A stretch of DNA of 64,000 nucleotides. Origin: Streptomyces sp. DG1A-41 (GTDB lineage Bacteria; Actinomycetota; Actinomycetes; Streptomycetales; Streptomycetaceae). Where the stretch lies: the NCBI RefSeq assembly GCF_037055355.1, contig NZ_CP146350.1:3681001-3745000 (forward strand). Direction: 5' to 3'. The notes under the pieces are model-generated. The model ran no database searches, was not told the DNA's origin, and saw nothing but the letters and a program-made list of their open reading frames with translations. Shown here one piece after another: positions 23,619 to 33,600 of the stretch (position 1 is the first letter of the stretch; every line of letters begins with the position of its first letter). The translations under genes were made by a program, and so were the position numbers.

Positions 23619-24628
23619 CGCGGTGCGTGGGAGTGACAGCGCTCGCCACGGCGCTGTTCGGCCTCGGGGCACTTCCGGCCGCGGCTGGAGGGTTCGACAC
23701 CATCGGCCCCCAGGAGACGAAGACCTCCGGCGACTCGTCCGGCCCGGCCCTGGAATCCCGCGTCACCATCAAGGTCCCGGGTTCCAAGGTGAAGGACAGC
23801 GGTCCGATCACCTCTGCGGCCGTGGACTGGGAGCCGCCCGCCTGCTGGTACGAGCCGTACTGGAAGGCCAACGACTTCAAGAAGTTCAACGAGGCCCAGT
23901 GGTCGATCTACGAGTCCGTCGGCGGCGCGCCCGAGGGCATCGCGGACGACAAGGCGCGCTACAAACAGGGTCAGCCCTACAAGGACTTCAACGTCGACAA
24001 GAACGACGAGGGCATGTGGTGGGTGGCCGTCAAAAACCCGGTGATGAAGGACGATCCTGCGGCCCGGACCTGCACGCGTGAGCCCTTCTGGGTGGACAAC
24101 GGCGACACCCCTGACCTCCCCCAGGCCATCGACACCGAGACCCTCGCCGGTCTTGCCCACCAGCGGACCGTCGTGCCGCCGACCGAGGTCTCCCTCGCTC
24201 CGAACGGCAAGTCGACGGTGAACGCCCCCACCTGGATCTGGCTGGACAAGGGCACCTTCAAGCCGGTCTCCGTCACGGCGAGTCTGCCTGGCACCGGACT
24301 GTGGGCGACCACGACCGCCAAGCCGGTGAGCCTGCACATCGATCCGGGGACGGAGGACGCGGAGAGCCTTCCGGCGTCCGGCGAGTGCGTGATCAACGAC
24401 GACGGGTCGATCGGAGAGCCCTACGCCAGGGGCAAGGCGGAGCTGACGCCTCCGTGCGGCGTGCGGTACCTGCGGTCGTCGGGAGACGACTCCTACGCCC
24501 TCAAGGCGACGCTCACCTGGGAGATCACCTGGGAAGGTGCGGGCGGCACCGGCGGTGATCTGCCCGACGGCACGTTCGCCACCACCACCGAAGTGCCGGT
24601 TCAGGAGATTCAGTCCGTCAACCGCTGA
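23606..24628 (+). CDS. Secreted protein, unknown function, operon partner of the lipoprotein
   Basis: 340 residues. Sec signal peptide ending near LPAAAG. The mature chain is rich in aromatic residues and Cys (DWEPPACWYEPYWKANDFKKF, ARTCTREPFW, GECVIND, TPPCGVRYLRSSG), suggesting several disulfides and an extracellular site of action. The GTG start at 23606 lies inside the end of the lipoprotein gene, implying translational coupling and a joint function. Streptomycetes often encode this lipoprotein/secreted-protein pair, in some cases near export systems, but I cannot assign a role. Confidence 0.75.
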   Translation: MPALTRCVGVTALATALFGLGALPAAAGGFDTIGPQETKTSGDSSGPALESRVTIKVPGSKVKDSGPITSAAVDWEPPACWYEPYWKANDFKKFNEAQWSIYESVGGAPEGIADDKARYKQGQPYKDFNVDKNDEGMWWVAVKNPVMKDDPAARTCTREPFWVDNGDTPDLPQAIDTETLAGLAHQRTVVPPTEVSLAPNGKSTVNAPTWIWLDKGTFKPVSVTASLPGTGLWATTTAKPVSLHIDPGTEDAESLPASGECVINDDGSIGEPYARGKAELTPPCGVRYLRSSGDDSYALKATLTWEITWEGAGGTGGDLPDGTFATTTEVPVQEIQSVNR

Positions 24629-24643
24629 AACCGCGCGGAATGC

Positions 24644-24680
24644 TCGGGCGCCCTTCCTCTTTCGAGGTGAGGGCGCCCGA
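24644..24680. terminator. Bidirectional terminator between secreted protein and galK
   Basis: TCGGGCGCCC (24644-24653) and GGGCGCCCGA (24671-24680) form a perfect 10-bp stem between convergent genes ending at 24628 and 24689. Confidence 0.65.
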
Positions 24681-24688
24681 TCGGTTCG

Positions 24689-25864
<1,176 letters not shown>

Positions 25865-25892
25865 GCCCTGACCCCTGACCCTTCGTTCCGTT

Positions 25893-26855
25893 CTAGTTGC
25901 CACGCCGCTGCGCGAAATCCCACGCGTCCGCGACGATTCCAGCGAGGTCCGCGCGCGACGGGTTCCAGCCCAGCTTCTCGCGGGCCGTGGCGGCCGATGC
26001 CACCAGGACCGCCGGGTCGCCGCCCCGGCGGGGGGCGACCACTTCCGGGATCGGGTGGCCGGTCACCCGACGGACCGTTTCGATGACCTCGCGGACGGAG
26101 AAGCCGTTGCCGTTGCCGAGGTTGCAGATCAGGTGCTCGCCGCTGGTGGCGGCGTCCAGCGCCAGCAGGTGGGCCTCGGCCAGGTCCGCGACGTGGATGT
26201 AGTCGCGCACGCAGGTGCCGTCCGGCGTCGGGTAGTCGTCGCCGAAGACGGAGATCGCCTCGCGCCTGCCCTGCGCGACCTGGAGGACGAGCGGGATCAG
26301 GTGGGACTCGGGGTCGTGGCGCTCGCCGTACTCGCCGTAGGCGCCGGCCACGTTGAAGTAGCGCAGCGAGACCGCGCCCAGGCCGTGGGCGGCCGCCTCA
26401 CCGGTGATCATGTGGTCGACGGCGAGCTTCGAGGCGCCGTACGGGTTGGTCGGGGAGGTGGGCGCCGACTCGACGATCGGGACCTGCTCCGGCTCGCCGT
26501 ACGTCGCCGCCGTGGAGGAGAAGACGAGCGTGCGGACGCCCGCCTCGCGCATCGCCGCCAGCAGGGCCATGGTGCCGCCGACGTTGTTGTCCCAGTACTT
26601 CTCCGGCTTCACGACCGACTCGCCGACCTGCGAGAACGCGGCGAAGTGCAGGACCCCGTCGAACGAGGAGTCCAGCCACTTGGCGGCGTCGCGGATGTCG
26701 CCCTCGACGAAGGCCGCCCCGGCGGGGACGCCCTCGCGGAATCCGGTCGAGAGATTGTCGAGGACGACGACCTCATGACCGGCTTCCAGCAGGTGCTGGG
26801 CGACCACGCTGCCGACGTAACCCGCGCCGCCCGTCACCAGGTACTTCCCGCTCAT
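25893..26855 (-). CDS. galE: UDP-glucose 4-epimerase
   Basis: 320 residues, extended short-chain dehydrogenase. NAD-binding GGAGYVGS at the N terminus, [11 protein letters not shown] with the catalytic Ser/Thr, the YxxxK site [11 protein letters not shown], and [16 protein letters not shown]. It interconverts UDP-galactose and UDP-glucose. The start overlaps the galT stop by 4 bases (ATGA). In S. lividans a second, constitutive promoter inside the operon serves galE and galK (recalled); I could not identify it here. Confidence 0.96.
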   Translation of the reverse strand: MSGKYLVTGGAGYVGSVVAQHLLEAGHEVVVLDNLSTGFREGVPAGAAFVEGDIRDAAKWLDSSFDGVLHFAAFSQVGESVVKPEKYWDNNVGGTMALLAAMREAGVRTLVFSSTAATYGEPEQVPIVESAPTSPTNPYGASKLAVDHMITGEAAAHGLGAVSLRYFNVAGAYGEYGERHDPESHLIPLVLQVAQGRREAISVFGDDYPTPDGTCVRDYIHVADLAEAHLLALDAATSGEHLICNLGNGNGFSVREVIETVRRVTGHPIPEVVAPRRGGDPAVLVASAATAREKLGWNPSRADLAGIVADAWDFAQRRGN

Positions 26856-27913
26856 GAACTCGCTACCTCTCGCAGTCGCTCGGCCGCGCGCTCCGGCGGC
26901 ACGTCGTTGATGAACACGTTCATGCCGGACTCGGAACCCGCGAGAAACTTCAGCTTGCCGGAAGTGCGGCGGATGGTGAAAAGCTCGAGGTGAAGCGCGA
27001 AGTCCTCACGCGCGACCCCGTCGAACTCCTCCAGCGCGCCGAAGGGGGCCTGGTGCCAGGCCGCGATGTACGGCGTCGGAGGCTCACCCTCCCCGAAGAT
27101 CCGGTCGAAGCGCCTCAACAGTTCCAGATAAATCTTGGGGAACTCTGTGCGCGCGGCCTCGTCCAGCCCGAGCAGGTCCGGCACGCGGCGCTTCGGGTAC
27201 AGGTGGACCTCGTACGGCCAGTGCGCCGAGTACGGCACGAAGGCCACCCAGTGTTCACCCTCCAGGACGACCCGTTCGTCGGCGAGTTCACGCTCCAGGA
27301 CGGCGTCGAAGAGGTTCTCCCCGCCCGTCATCTCCTTGTGGGCCGCGACGGAACGCAGCATCAGGGCGGTGCGCGGGGTGGTGAAGGGGTAGGCGTAGAT
27401 CTGCCCGTGCGTGTGCTGGAGGGTGACGCCGATCTCGGCACCCCGGTTCTCGAAGCAGAACACCTGCTCGACGGAGGGCAGATGGGACAGCTCGGAGGTA
27501 CGGTCCGTCCAGGCCTCCAGCACCAGGCCCGCCTGCTCCTCGCTGAGGTCGGCGAAGGACGCGTTGTGGTCGGACGTGAAGCAGACGACCTCGCAGCGGC
27601 CGGAGTCGCCGGCGAGCGAGGGAAAGCGGTTCTCGAAGACGACGACGTCGTACGACGAGTCCGGGATCTCGCTCAGGCGGTCGCCCTCGGAAGGGCACAG
27701 GGGGCACTCGTCGGCCGGCGGATGGTAGGTGCGGCCCTGGCGGTGCGAGGCGATGGCGACGGAGTCGCCGAGCAGGGGATCGCGGCGGATCTCGGACGTG
27801 GTGACGGTGCGGTCCAGCGGGCGGCGGTCGGCCGCGTCCCGCACGGTGTCGTCACGCAGGTCGTAGTAGATGAGCTCGCGACCGTCGGCCAGCCGGGTCG
27901 AGGTCTTCTTCAC
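26852..27913 (-). CDS. galT: Galactose-1-phosphate uridylyltransferase
   Basis: 353 residues, HIT superfamily. It transfers UMP from UDP-glucose to galactose-1-phosphate through a uridylyl-His intermediate. Zinc site [14 protein letters not shown], and the active-site histidines in [12 protein letters not shown]. The active site reads H-T-H rather than the H-P-H of E. coli, as in other actinobacteria. I take the GTG at 27913, six bases after GAGGAG; the extension to 27970 lies in the AT-rich promoter. First gene of galTEK, diverging from a sodium/solute symporter. Confidence 0.95.
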   Translation of the reverse strand: MKKTSTRLADGRELIYYDLRDDTVRDAADRRPLDRTVTTSEIRRDPLLGDSVAIASHRQGRTYHPPADECPLCPSEGDRLSEIPDSSYDVVVFENRFPSLAGDSGRCEVVCFTSDHNASFADLSEEQAGLVLEAWTDRTSELSHLPSVEQVFCFENRGAEIGVTLQHTHGQIYAYPFTTPRTALMLRSVAAHKEMTGGENLFDAVLERELADERVVLEGEHWVAFVPYSAHWPYEVHLYPKRRVPDLLGLDEAARTEFPKIYLELLRRFDRIFGEGEPPTPYIAAWHQAPFGALEEFDGVAREDFALHLELFTIRRTSGKLKFLAGSESGMNVFINDVPPERAAERLREVASS

Positions 27914-27930
27914 GCCGCACTCCTCATCCT

Positions 27931-27992
27931 TCAAACATAACTCAACATACCAAAACACGATGCTCCCCAATCGTCAACATCACAATCAAACA
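27931..27992. promoter_or_regulatory. Galactose operon control region with repeated TGTT(T)GA motifs
   Basis: On the galT strand four related repeats occur: TGTTTGA (complement of 27986-27992), TGTTGA (27974-27979), TGTTGA (27942-27947) and TGTTTGA (27931-27937). The two TGTTGA copies lie inside two TGTTTGA copies, with a 26-base gap in the middle. The region is strikingly AT-rich for this genome. Such repeats are typical of sugar-responsive repressor sites and should flank the galactose-inducible promoter. Confidence 0.6.
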
Positions 27993-28077
27993 AAGAGCAT
28001 CACCAGATGTGTTCAATTACTGAAGACCTAGGCATAGATTCCGCGAGGTATCGGTTCACGCAACGAAGCGAGGGCTC

Positions 28078-29757
28078 ATGCATCCCCCCACACACCTGGC
28101 AGCCGAGCTGCGACTCCCCACGAACTGGCTCGACTACACGATCCTCGGCATCTACTTCGCCGTCGTCCTCGGCATCGGCTTCGCCGCCCGCCGCTCGGTG
28201 AAGACCAGCCTCGACTTCTTCCTCTCCGGCCGCTCCCTGCCCGCCTGGGTCACCGGCCTCGCCTTCATCGCCGCCAACCTGGGCGCCACCGAGATCCTGG
28301 GCATGGCCGCCAACAGCGCGCAGTACGGCGTCTACACCACCCACTGGTACTGGATCGGCGCCATCCCGGCCATGGTCTTCCTCGGCCTGGTCATGATGCC
28401 CTTCTACTACGGCTCAAAGGTCCGCTCGGTCCCGGAATTCCTGCTGCTGCGCTTCGACAAGGCGGCGCACCTGCTGAGCTCGGGCCTCTTCGCCTGCGCC
28501 GCCATCCTCATCGCCGGCGTCAACCTCTACGCCCTGGCCATCGTCGTCGAGGCGCTGCTGGCCTGGCCGCAGTGGGTGGCGATCGTGGTCGCCGGCTTCT
28601 TCGTCCTGGCGTACATCACCCTCGGCGGTCTGTCCTCGGCGATCTACAACGAGGTCCTCCAGTTCTTCGTCATCCTCGCCGCGCTCATCCCGATCTCGGT
28701 CCTCGGCCTGAAGAAGGTGGGCGGCTGGGACGGCCTGTCCGACTCGCTCACACAGAGCCGCGGCGCCGACTTCATGACGTCCTGGGGCGGCACGGGTATC
28801 GGCAGCGACAACCCGCTGGGCGCGAACTGGCTGACGATCGTCCTCGGCCTCGGCTTCGTCCTCTCCTTCGGCTACTGGACGACGAACTTCGCCGAGGTGC
28901 AGCGCGCCCTGTCCGCGAAGAACCTCTCGGCGGCCCAGCGGACGCCGCTGATCGCCGCGTTCCCGAAGATCTTCATCGTCTTCCTGGTGATGATCCCGGG
29001 TCTGGTCGCCGCGGTCCTGGTCCCCAGGATCGGCACGGCCGGCTCCGACCTCCAGTACAACGACGCGATCCCCTACCTCATGGAACAGCTGCTGCCGAAC
29101 GGCGTGCTGGGCATCGCCGTGACGGGTCTCCTCGCGGCCTTCATGGCGGGCATGGCGGCGAACGTGTCGTCGTTCAACACGGTGTTCACGACGGACATCT
29201 GGGCGAAGTACGTCGTGAAGGGCCGGGAGGACGACTACTACGTCCGCTTCGGCCGCCTGATCACCGCGATCGGCGTCCTGGCCTCCATCGGCACGGCGTT
29301 CCTGGCGTCGTCCTTCTCCAACATCATGAGCTACCTCCAGACGCTGTTCTCCTTCTTCAACGTGCCGATGTTCGTCGTCTTCATCATCGGCATGTTCTGG
29401 AAGCGGGCGTCCATGAAGTCGGGCTTCTGGGGGCTGGTGGCGGGCACGACGGCGGCGATGGTGAACTACTTCTGGATCTACAAGCAGGGCATCATCGACA
29501 TCCCCTCCGACCAGGGCGCCAACTTCGTCTCGGCGATCGCGGGATTCGTCGCGGGCGCGGTCGTCATGGTGGCGGTGTCGCTCTTCACCGCCCCGAAGCC
29601 GGCCGAGGAACTCCAGGGGCTGGTCTACGGCACGACCTCGCCCGGCATGGCGGAGCCGCCGGCACCCGGGGACGAGGCCTGGTACCGCAAGCCGGCGTTG
29701 CTGGGCTGGGGCGCGGTGATCCTGGCCGCGGCCTGCTACATCCCGTTCTCGTTCTGA
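28078..29757 (+). CDS. Sodium/solute symporter (SSS family), probable galactose importer
   Basis: 559 residues with about 13-14 hydrophobic helices. SSS-type features are DFFLSGRSLPAWVTGLAFIAANLGATEILG in the first third (sodium-site helix with the unwound core), GGLSSAIYNEVLQFFVI, and FFNVPMFVVFIIGMFWKRA late. It resembles SglT-type sodium/galactose or glucose transporters. Its position, diverging from galTEK across a shared control region, makes galactose the best substrate guess. The ATG at 28078 has a GAGGG site. A small membrane protein gene follows after 18 bases. Confidence 0.88.
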   Translation: MHPPTHLAAELRLPTNWLDYTILGIYFAVVLGIGFAARRSVKTSLDFFLSGRSLPAWVTGLAFIAANLGATEILGMAANSAQYGVYTTHWYWIGAIPAMVFLGLVMMPFYYGSKVRSVPEFLLLRFDKAAHLLSSGLFACAAILIAGVNLYALAIVVEALLAWPQWVAIVVAGFFVLAYITLGGLSSAIYNEVLQFFVILAALIPISVLGLKKVGGWDGLSDSLTQSRGADFMTSWGGTGIGSDNPLGANWLTIVLGLGFVLSFGYWTTNFAEVQRALSAKNLSAAQRTPLIAAFPKIFIVFLVMIPGLVAAVLVPRIGTAGSDLQYNDAIPYLMEQLLPNGVLGIAVTGLLAAFMAGMAANVSSFNTVFTTDIWAKYVVKGREDDYYVRFGRLITAIGVLASIGTAFLASSFSNIMSYLQTLFSFFNVPMFVVFIIGMFWKRASMKSGFWGLVAGTTAAMVNYFWIYKQGIIDIPSDQGANFVSAIAGFVAGAVVMVAVSLFTAPKPAEELQGLVYGTTSPGMAEPPAPGDEAWYRKPALLGWGAVILAAACYIPFSF

Positions 29758-29775
29758 CCGAGGGAGGATTGACAG

Positions 29776-30087
29776 ATGTCCGAGTTCTACTCCGACAAGG
29801 ACGTGCAGCGGGAAGTCACCGAGCTGCAGGGCAAGTCGGCGACGGCTGCGCGGTTGTTCGACATCCGGCGGATCATCGGCGGTCTGTTCGTCGTCTACGG
29901 CGTGATCGTCACGATCGCGGGGTTCACGGCGTCCGACGCCGACATCGACAAGGCGGAGGGTGTGAACATCAACCTGTGGACCGGGTTGGGGATGCTCGCG
30001 CTGGGGGTGTTCTTCCTGGTCTGGCTGAAGCTGCGGCCTGTGGCTCCGCCGCCGGATGTTGTGACGGGGGATGAACCGAGGGAGTGA
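29776..30087 (+). CDS. Small two-helix membrane protein co-transcribed with the symporter
   Basis: 103 residues. A soluble N-terminal helix (KDVQREVTELQGKSATAARL), transmembrane helix 1 (IIGGLFVVYGVIVTIAGF), a short acidic loop, transmembrane helix 2 (LWTGLGMLALGVFFLVWLKL) and a Pro/Asp tail. Strong GGAGG site. The 18-base gap after the symporter implies one operon. It may be an accessory subunit of the transporter, as small membrane proteins accompany some SSS carriers, but no family is recognised with certainty. Confidence 0.7.
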   Translation: MSEFYSDKDVQREVTELQGKSATAARLFDIRRIIGGLFVVYGVIVTIAGFTASDADIDKAEGVNINLWTGLGMLALGVFFLVWLKLRPVAPPPDVVTGDEPRE

Positions 30088-30130
30088 CGGCGGGCGTCCG
30101 GTTGCGCTACTGGGCGCCGATGGCTGTACC

Positions 30131-30161
30131 GCGGTGACGGCGACGGTCAGGCCGTCACCGC
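30131..30161 (+). terminator. Hairpin after the symporter operon
   Basis: GCGGTGACGG (30131-30140) pairs perfectly with CCGTCACCGC (30152-30161), then TGCGTTTCG. First of two tandem hairpins. Confidence 0.55.
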
Positions 30162-30196
30162 TGCGTTTCGTCGCATGAGCATGGGCACACCCGGCA

Positions 30197-30236
30197 GGCC
30201 CTGCCGAAGCCTGTACATCTCGGCTTCGGCAGGGCC
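30197..30236. terminator. Strong bidirectional terminator
   Basis: A perfect 15-bp stem, GGCCCTGCCGAAGCC (30197-30211) with GGCTTCGGCAGGGCC (30222-30236), and a 10-base loop. It separates the symporter operon from the convergent toxin/immunity operon that ends at 30251. Confidence 0.75.
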
Positions 30237-30250
30237 CGGCATGCAGGGGA

Positions 30251-30673
30251 TCAGGGGCGGAGGCCCTTTACGTGGACCATGCTCCCGTGCCCGTGTCGGT
30301 CTGGTTCTTCGACCTCGAATCCCGCCGAGGTGAGAATTCCCAAAAGGGCGGCTTGCATGTGCTGGAGCACCGTGTTGTGGTGACTGACGATCGGAGGCGG
30401 ATCCGAGTAGTCGATTCCTTGCGCGAAGAGATCGAGAGCTGCATCCCGCAGCTCCGCGTCCGTGCTCCAGTCGACGTACACCCCACCTTCGATGAAAGGC
30501 GCCACGTGCACGTCCACGCCGGGTCGGCTGTGCGGCCCGCCGCTGAGATCACCGCGGTGTACAGGAAGACCAGCGCGATGCAGTTCCCGGCATACCCGCT
30601 CGGCCAGCGCTTGGCGTTCAGCGATGACCTCCGGTGCGGCTTTCGGATGCATGTCGAAAACGGGTTCAGACAT
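30251..30673 (-). CDS. Putative immunity protein for the adjacent secreted deaminase toxin
   Basis: 140 residues, soluble, no signal peptide, acidic and His-containing (HRAGLPVHRGDLSGGPHSRPGVDVHVAPFIEGGVYVDW, split here as a description of residues 32-69). No domain I can name. Its ATG lies inside the last codons of the 1557-residue toxin gene (8-base overlap, 30666-30673), giving tight translational coupling, the classical arrangement for polymorphic-toxin immunity genes. The assignment as antitoxin rests on that position and on the downstream gene having a deaminase warhead. Confidence 0.6.
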   Translation of the reverse strand: MSEPVFDMHPKAAPEVIAERQALAERVCRELHRAGLPVHRGDLSGGPHSRPGVDVHVAPFIEGGVYVDWSTDAELRDAALDLFAQGIDYSDPPPIVSHHNTVLQHMQAALLGILTSAGFEVEEPDRHGHGSMVHVKGLRP

Positions 30674-33600
30674 GGGCCTCTCGTTCCTCGCCCTGCTGGT
30701 CGGTCATTGCGTGGCGTGTCATACGTTCTCCCCCAGCCTGCCTCACGTAGCGGGCGAGCAAATCCTTCGCTTCCTTCGCGAAGGAGGGGTGGTAGGGGAC
30801 CGACCAGGTGACCGGTGTGCCTTCCTTGAGGGCACCGGTCAGGGCGGAGGCGCAGTCGGGGCAGGGCTGCCGTTCCGTGTACAGAGCGGTAATCTGCTTG
30901 GGGTCGAATCCCTTTGCCTTCAGCCTCTCCAAGATCGCTGTCTCCGAGTGGCCGGAGAAGCCGCTGTTGGCGATCACGAAGTCACCGGTCTTGGGATCGT
31001 TCCATCCCGGTACCTTCGCGACGGCGACATTGTGGTCCGCTCCGTAGTACCCGTTCTGCGTTCTGTACTGGTAGGCGAGGTGGCTCATCTCGTCACTGTT
31101 GTAGGCGATCAATCCCCTGGGGCATGCGTCGGCGGCCATGGCCGCTCGTGAGAGCCCGTGTGTTCGGACCCTGGTGCAGGTCTTGACCAGTCCGTCGAGC
31201 CCCTTGGTCCCGATCCGGAAAATGACGTCGTCGGCCAAGCCGAGTGCACGCAGAGCCTGATAGGCATCGGTGAAGCCGATGCCCGTGCGAGCGGCAGCGT
31301 CCACTGCCTTGACCGCGTCCGCGATGGGCCTGAGGATCTTGCCGGCGAACAGGGCCGCGACGTCCACGGCCGCCCATGCGCATCCGCCCCAGCTGCCTCC
31401 GGCGCCGCCCGGGGTGATCTTCTGGGCGCACTTGATCCAGCTCCCGAAGAGGATGTCGATCGGGTCGACGTTCTTCTGGTACTCCGCGATCGTGATGTTG
31501 TGCGTGACCTCGGTGGACAGTTCCTTGGTCGGGTGCTGCCCCAGGTAGACCGTCGCGCCGGAGGGGCAGGTGAACTGCTCCAGGTCCAGATCCCGCGCGG
31601 TGCACATGTACAGGTCGAGGACCGCTTTGAACCGGATCTTCGCGGTGATCGTGCAGTCGCCCTGGTAGAAGAGCTTGTCGATCCAGCCGTCGCAGCCGTC
31701 CGTCTTCTTGACGGTCTGCGGATCGCCGATCTTCTGGAGGTGGTCGACGACGTAGAACATGTTGCCGATGGCGCCGCCGGTCTCGTCGACGACGGTTCCC
31801 GTTTCGATCTGCTGCGCGTTCCCCGCTCTCTCGGCCCGGTCGGCCGCTTCTTGGGCTTCCTTGGCGTACCTTTCTGCGTCCTTGGCCGCTTCCTCGGCCT
31901 CGGTCGCCGCGGCGTCGGCGCGGTTGGCCGCTGCTCGGGCGTCCTTGGCGGCCTCTTCGGCCGCAGCGGCGGCCGTGCGGGCGGCTTCGGCGTCGAGGGC
32001 TGCCTGGTCGGCCGAGTCGCGGGCGTCCTTGGCGTGGTTCTCGGCGCGGCCTGCTGCCTGGTCGGCGGCCTGGGCGTCCTTGGTGGCCTGTCGGTTGTAG
32101 TCGACGGTGCGGGCCAGGGAGGCGGCTGCATTGGACGCGGCCTTGGCGGCGTCGGCCGCGTAGCCGAGGGCCTCCTTGGCATAGGTGCGGGCGGTCGAGG
32201 CGTGTCCGGCGGCGTTGGCCGCGTGCTGGTAGGCGGCCTTGGCGTCGCCCTTCGCCTGGTCGGCGAGGTTCTTGGCGGCTGAGGCTTCTGCCGCCGCGTT
32301 CTTGGCGTGGGCGTCGGCGACGGCCTTCTGCTGTTCGGCGATCGTCTTGGACGCCTGGCCGGTGAGGACCACCAGGCCGGCGGCCGAGTCGGTGTCGATG
32401 TACGGGGAGCCGAGCTGGATCGCGTCGTTGGCCGGCTTGGCGACCTGGGCGGCGGCGTTGCCGGCGTCCACGGCGGCCTGGGCGGTGACGTGGGCGAAGC
32501 CCGCGGCCTTCGCCGAGGCGGCCAGGGCCTTGGCCGCCTCCTTGTTCGCCGCGTCCGCGTGGGACTTGGCGGTCTTGGCCTGCTTCTCCGCCTCGTCGGC
32601 CATCTCGACGGCCGTCTTGGCCGCGGAGGAGGCGTGCTGGGATGCCTCGATGGCGTCGGCCGCGGCGCTGGTCGCGGTCTTCACCGCGGCGTCGGACTTC
32701 AGCTTCGCGGCCTGGGCGTCGTCCGCGTGCGCGCGGGAGCGCTTGGCCGCCGCCTCCGCGCGTGTGGCTGCCGCGTCGGCGTCCGCGGCTGCCTTCGTCG
32801 CGGCGTCCGCTTCGGAGCGTGCCCTCGTGGCCGCTGCCTCGGCGTCGTCGGCGTGCTTGTCCGCCGCATTGGCCGCGGCGCGGGCGGCGTCGGCTGCCTC
32901 TCCGGCCTCCAGGGAGTCGGCGTAGGCGGCCTTGGCGTCGGCCTTGGCGCGGGCGGCGTCGGCCTTCTGCTCGGCTTCCCACGCGTCGTCCCGCTTGGCC
33001 TTGGCGTTGTCACGGGCCTTGACCGCGGCGTTCTTCTTCTCGACCGCGGTGCCCTCGGCCGCCTCGGCCTTGTCCTTGGCGTCCTTGGCCTTCGTCGCCT
33101 CGGCTTCGGCGTTCTTCCTGTGCTGGGCGGCCTCGGCCTGCTTGGCCGCGGCCGTCTTCTTCTCCGCCTCGGCCGTCTTCTCCTCGGCCTCGGCGGCCAG
33201 GCGCTTGGCGCGGGCCTCGGCGGCGGCTGCCTTGGCCTCTCCCTCGGCCTTGAGCGCCTCGGTGAGCTTGGCCTCCGCGGTCTCCTTGTCCTTCTTGGCG
33301 TTGTCGCGGTGCACCTTCGCGGCGTCGGCCGCGGCCTTGGCCTGGGACTCGGCCATTGCTGCGGCGGCCTTGCGGAACTCCGCCTTCGACTGCGCGGCCT
33401 GGGCCAGGGCACGCTGCGCGATGGTCGCGCTGTCACCGGCTGAGGCGCGGGTAGCGGCCTCAGCGGTCGTACCGGCCTTCACCATCGCTTCGAGGGCCGC
33501 TGCCGCGCCGCTGGTGACCTGGGCCTTCTGCTGGCCGACCAGGAGACCACGGCCACGTGGGGCACCGGCCTCGTCGGCGATGGCGTACGCGGCCTTCTGC

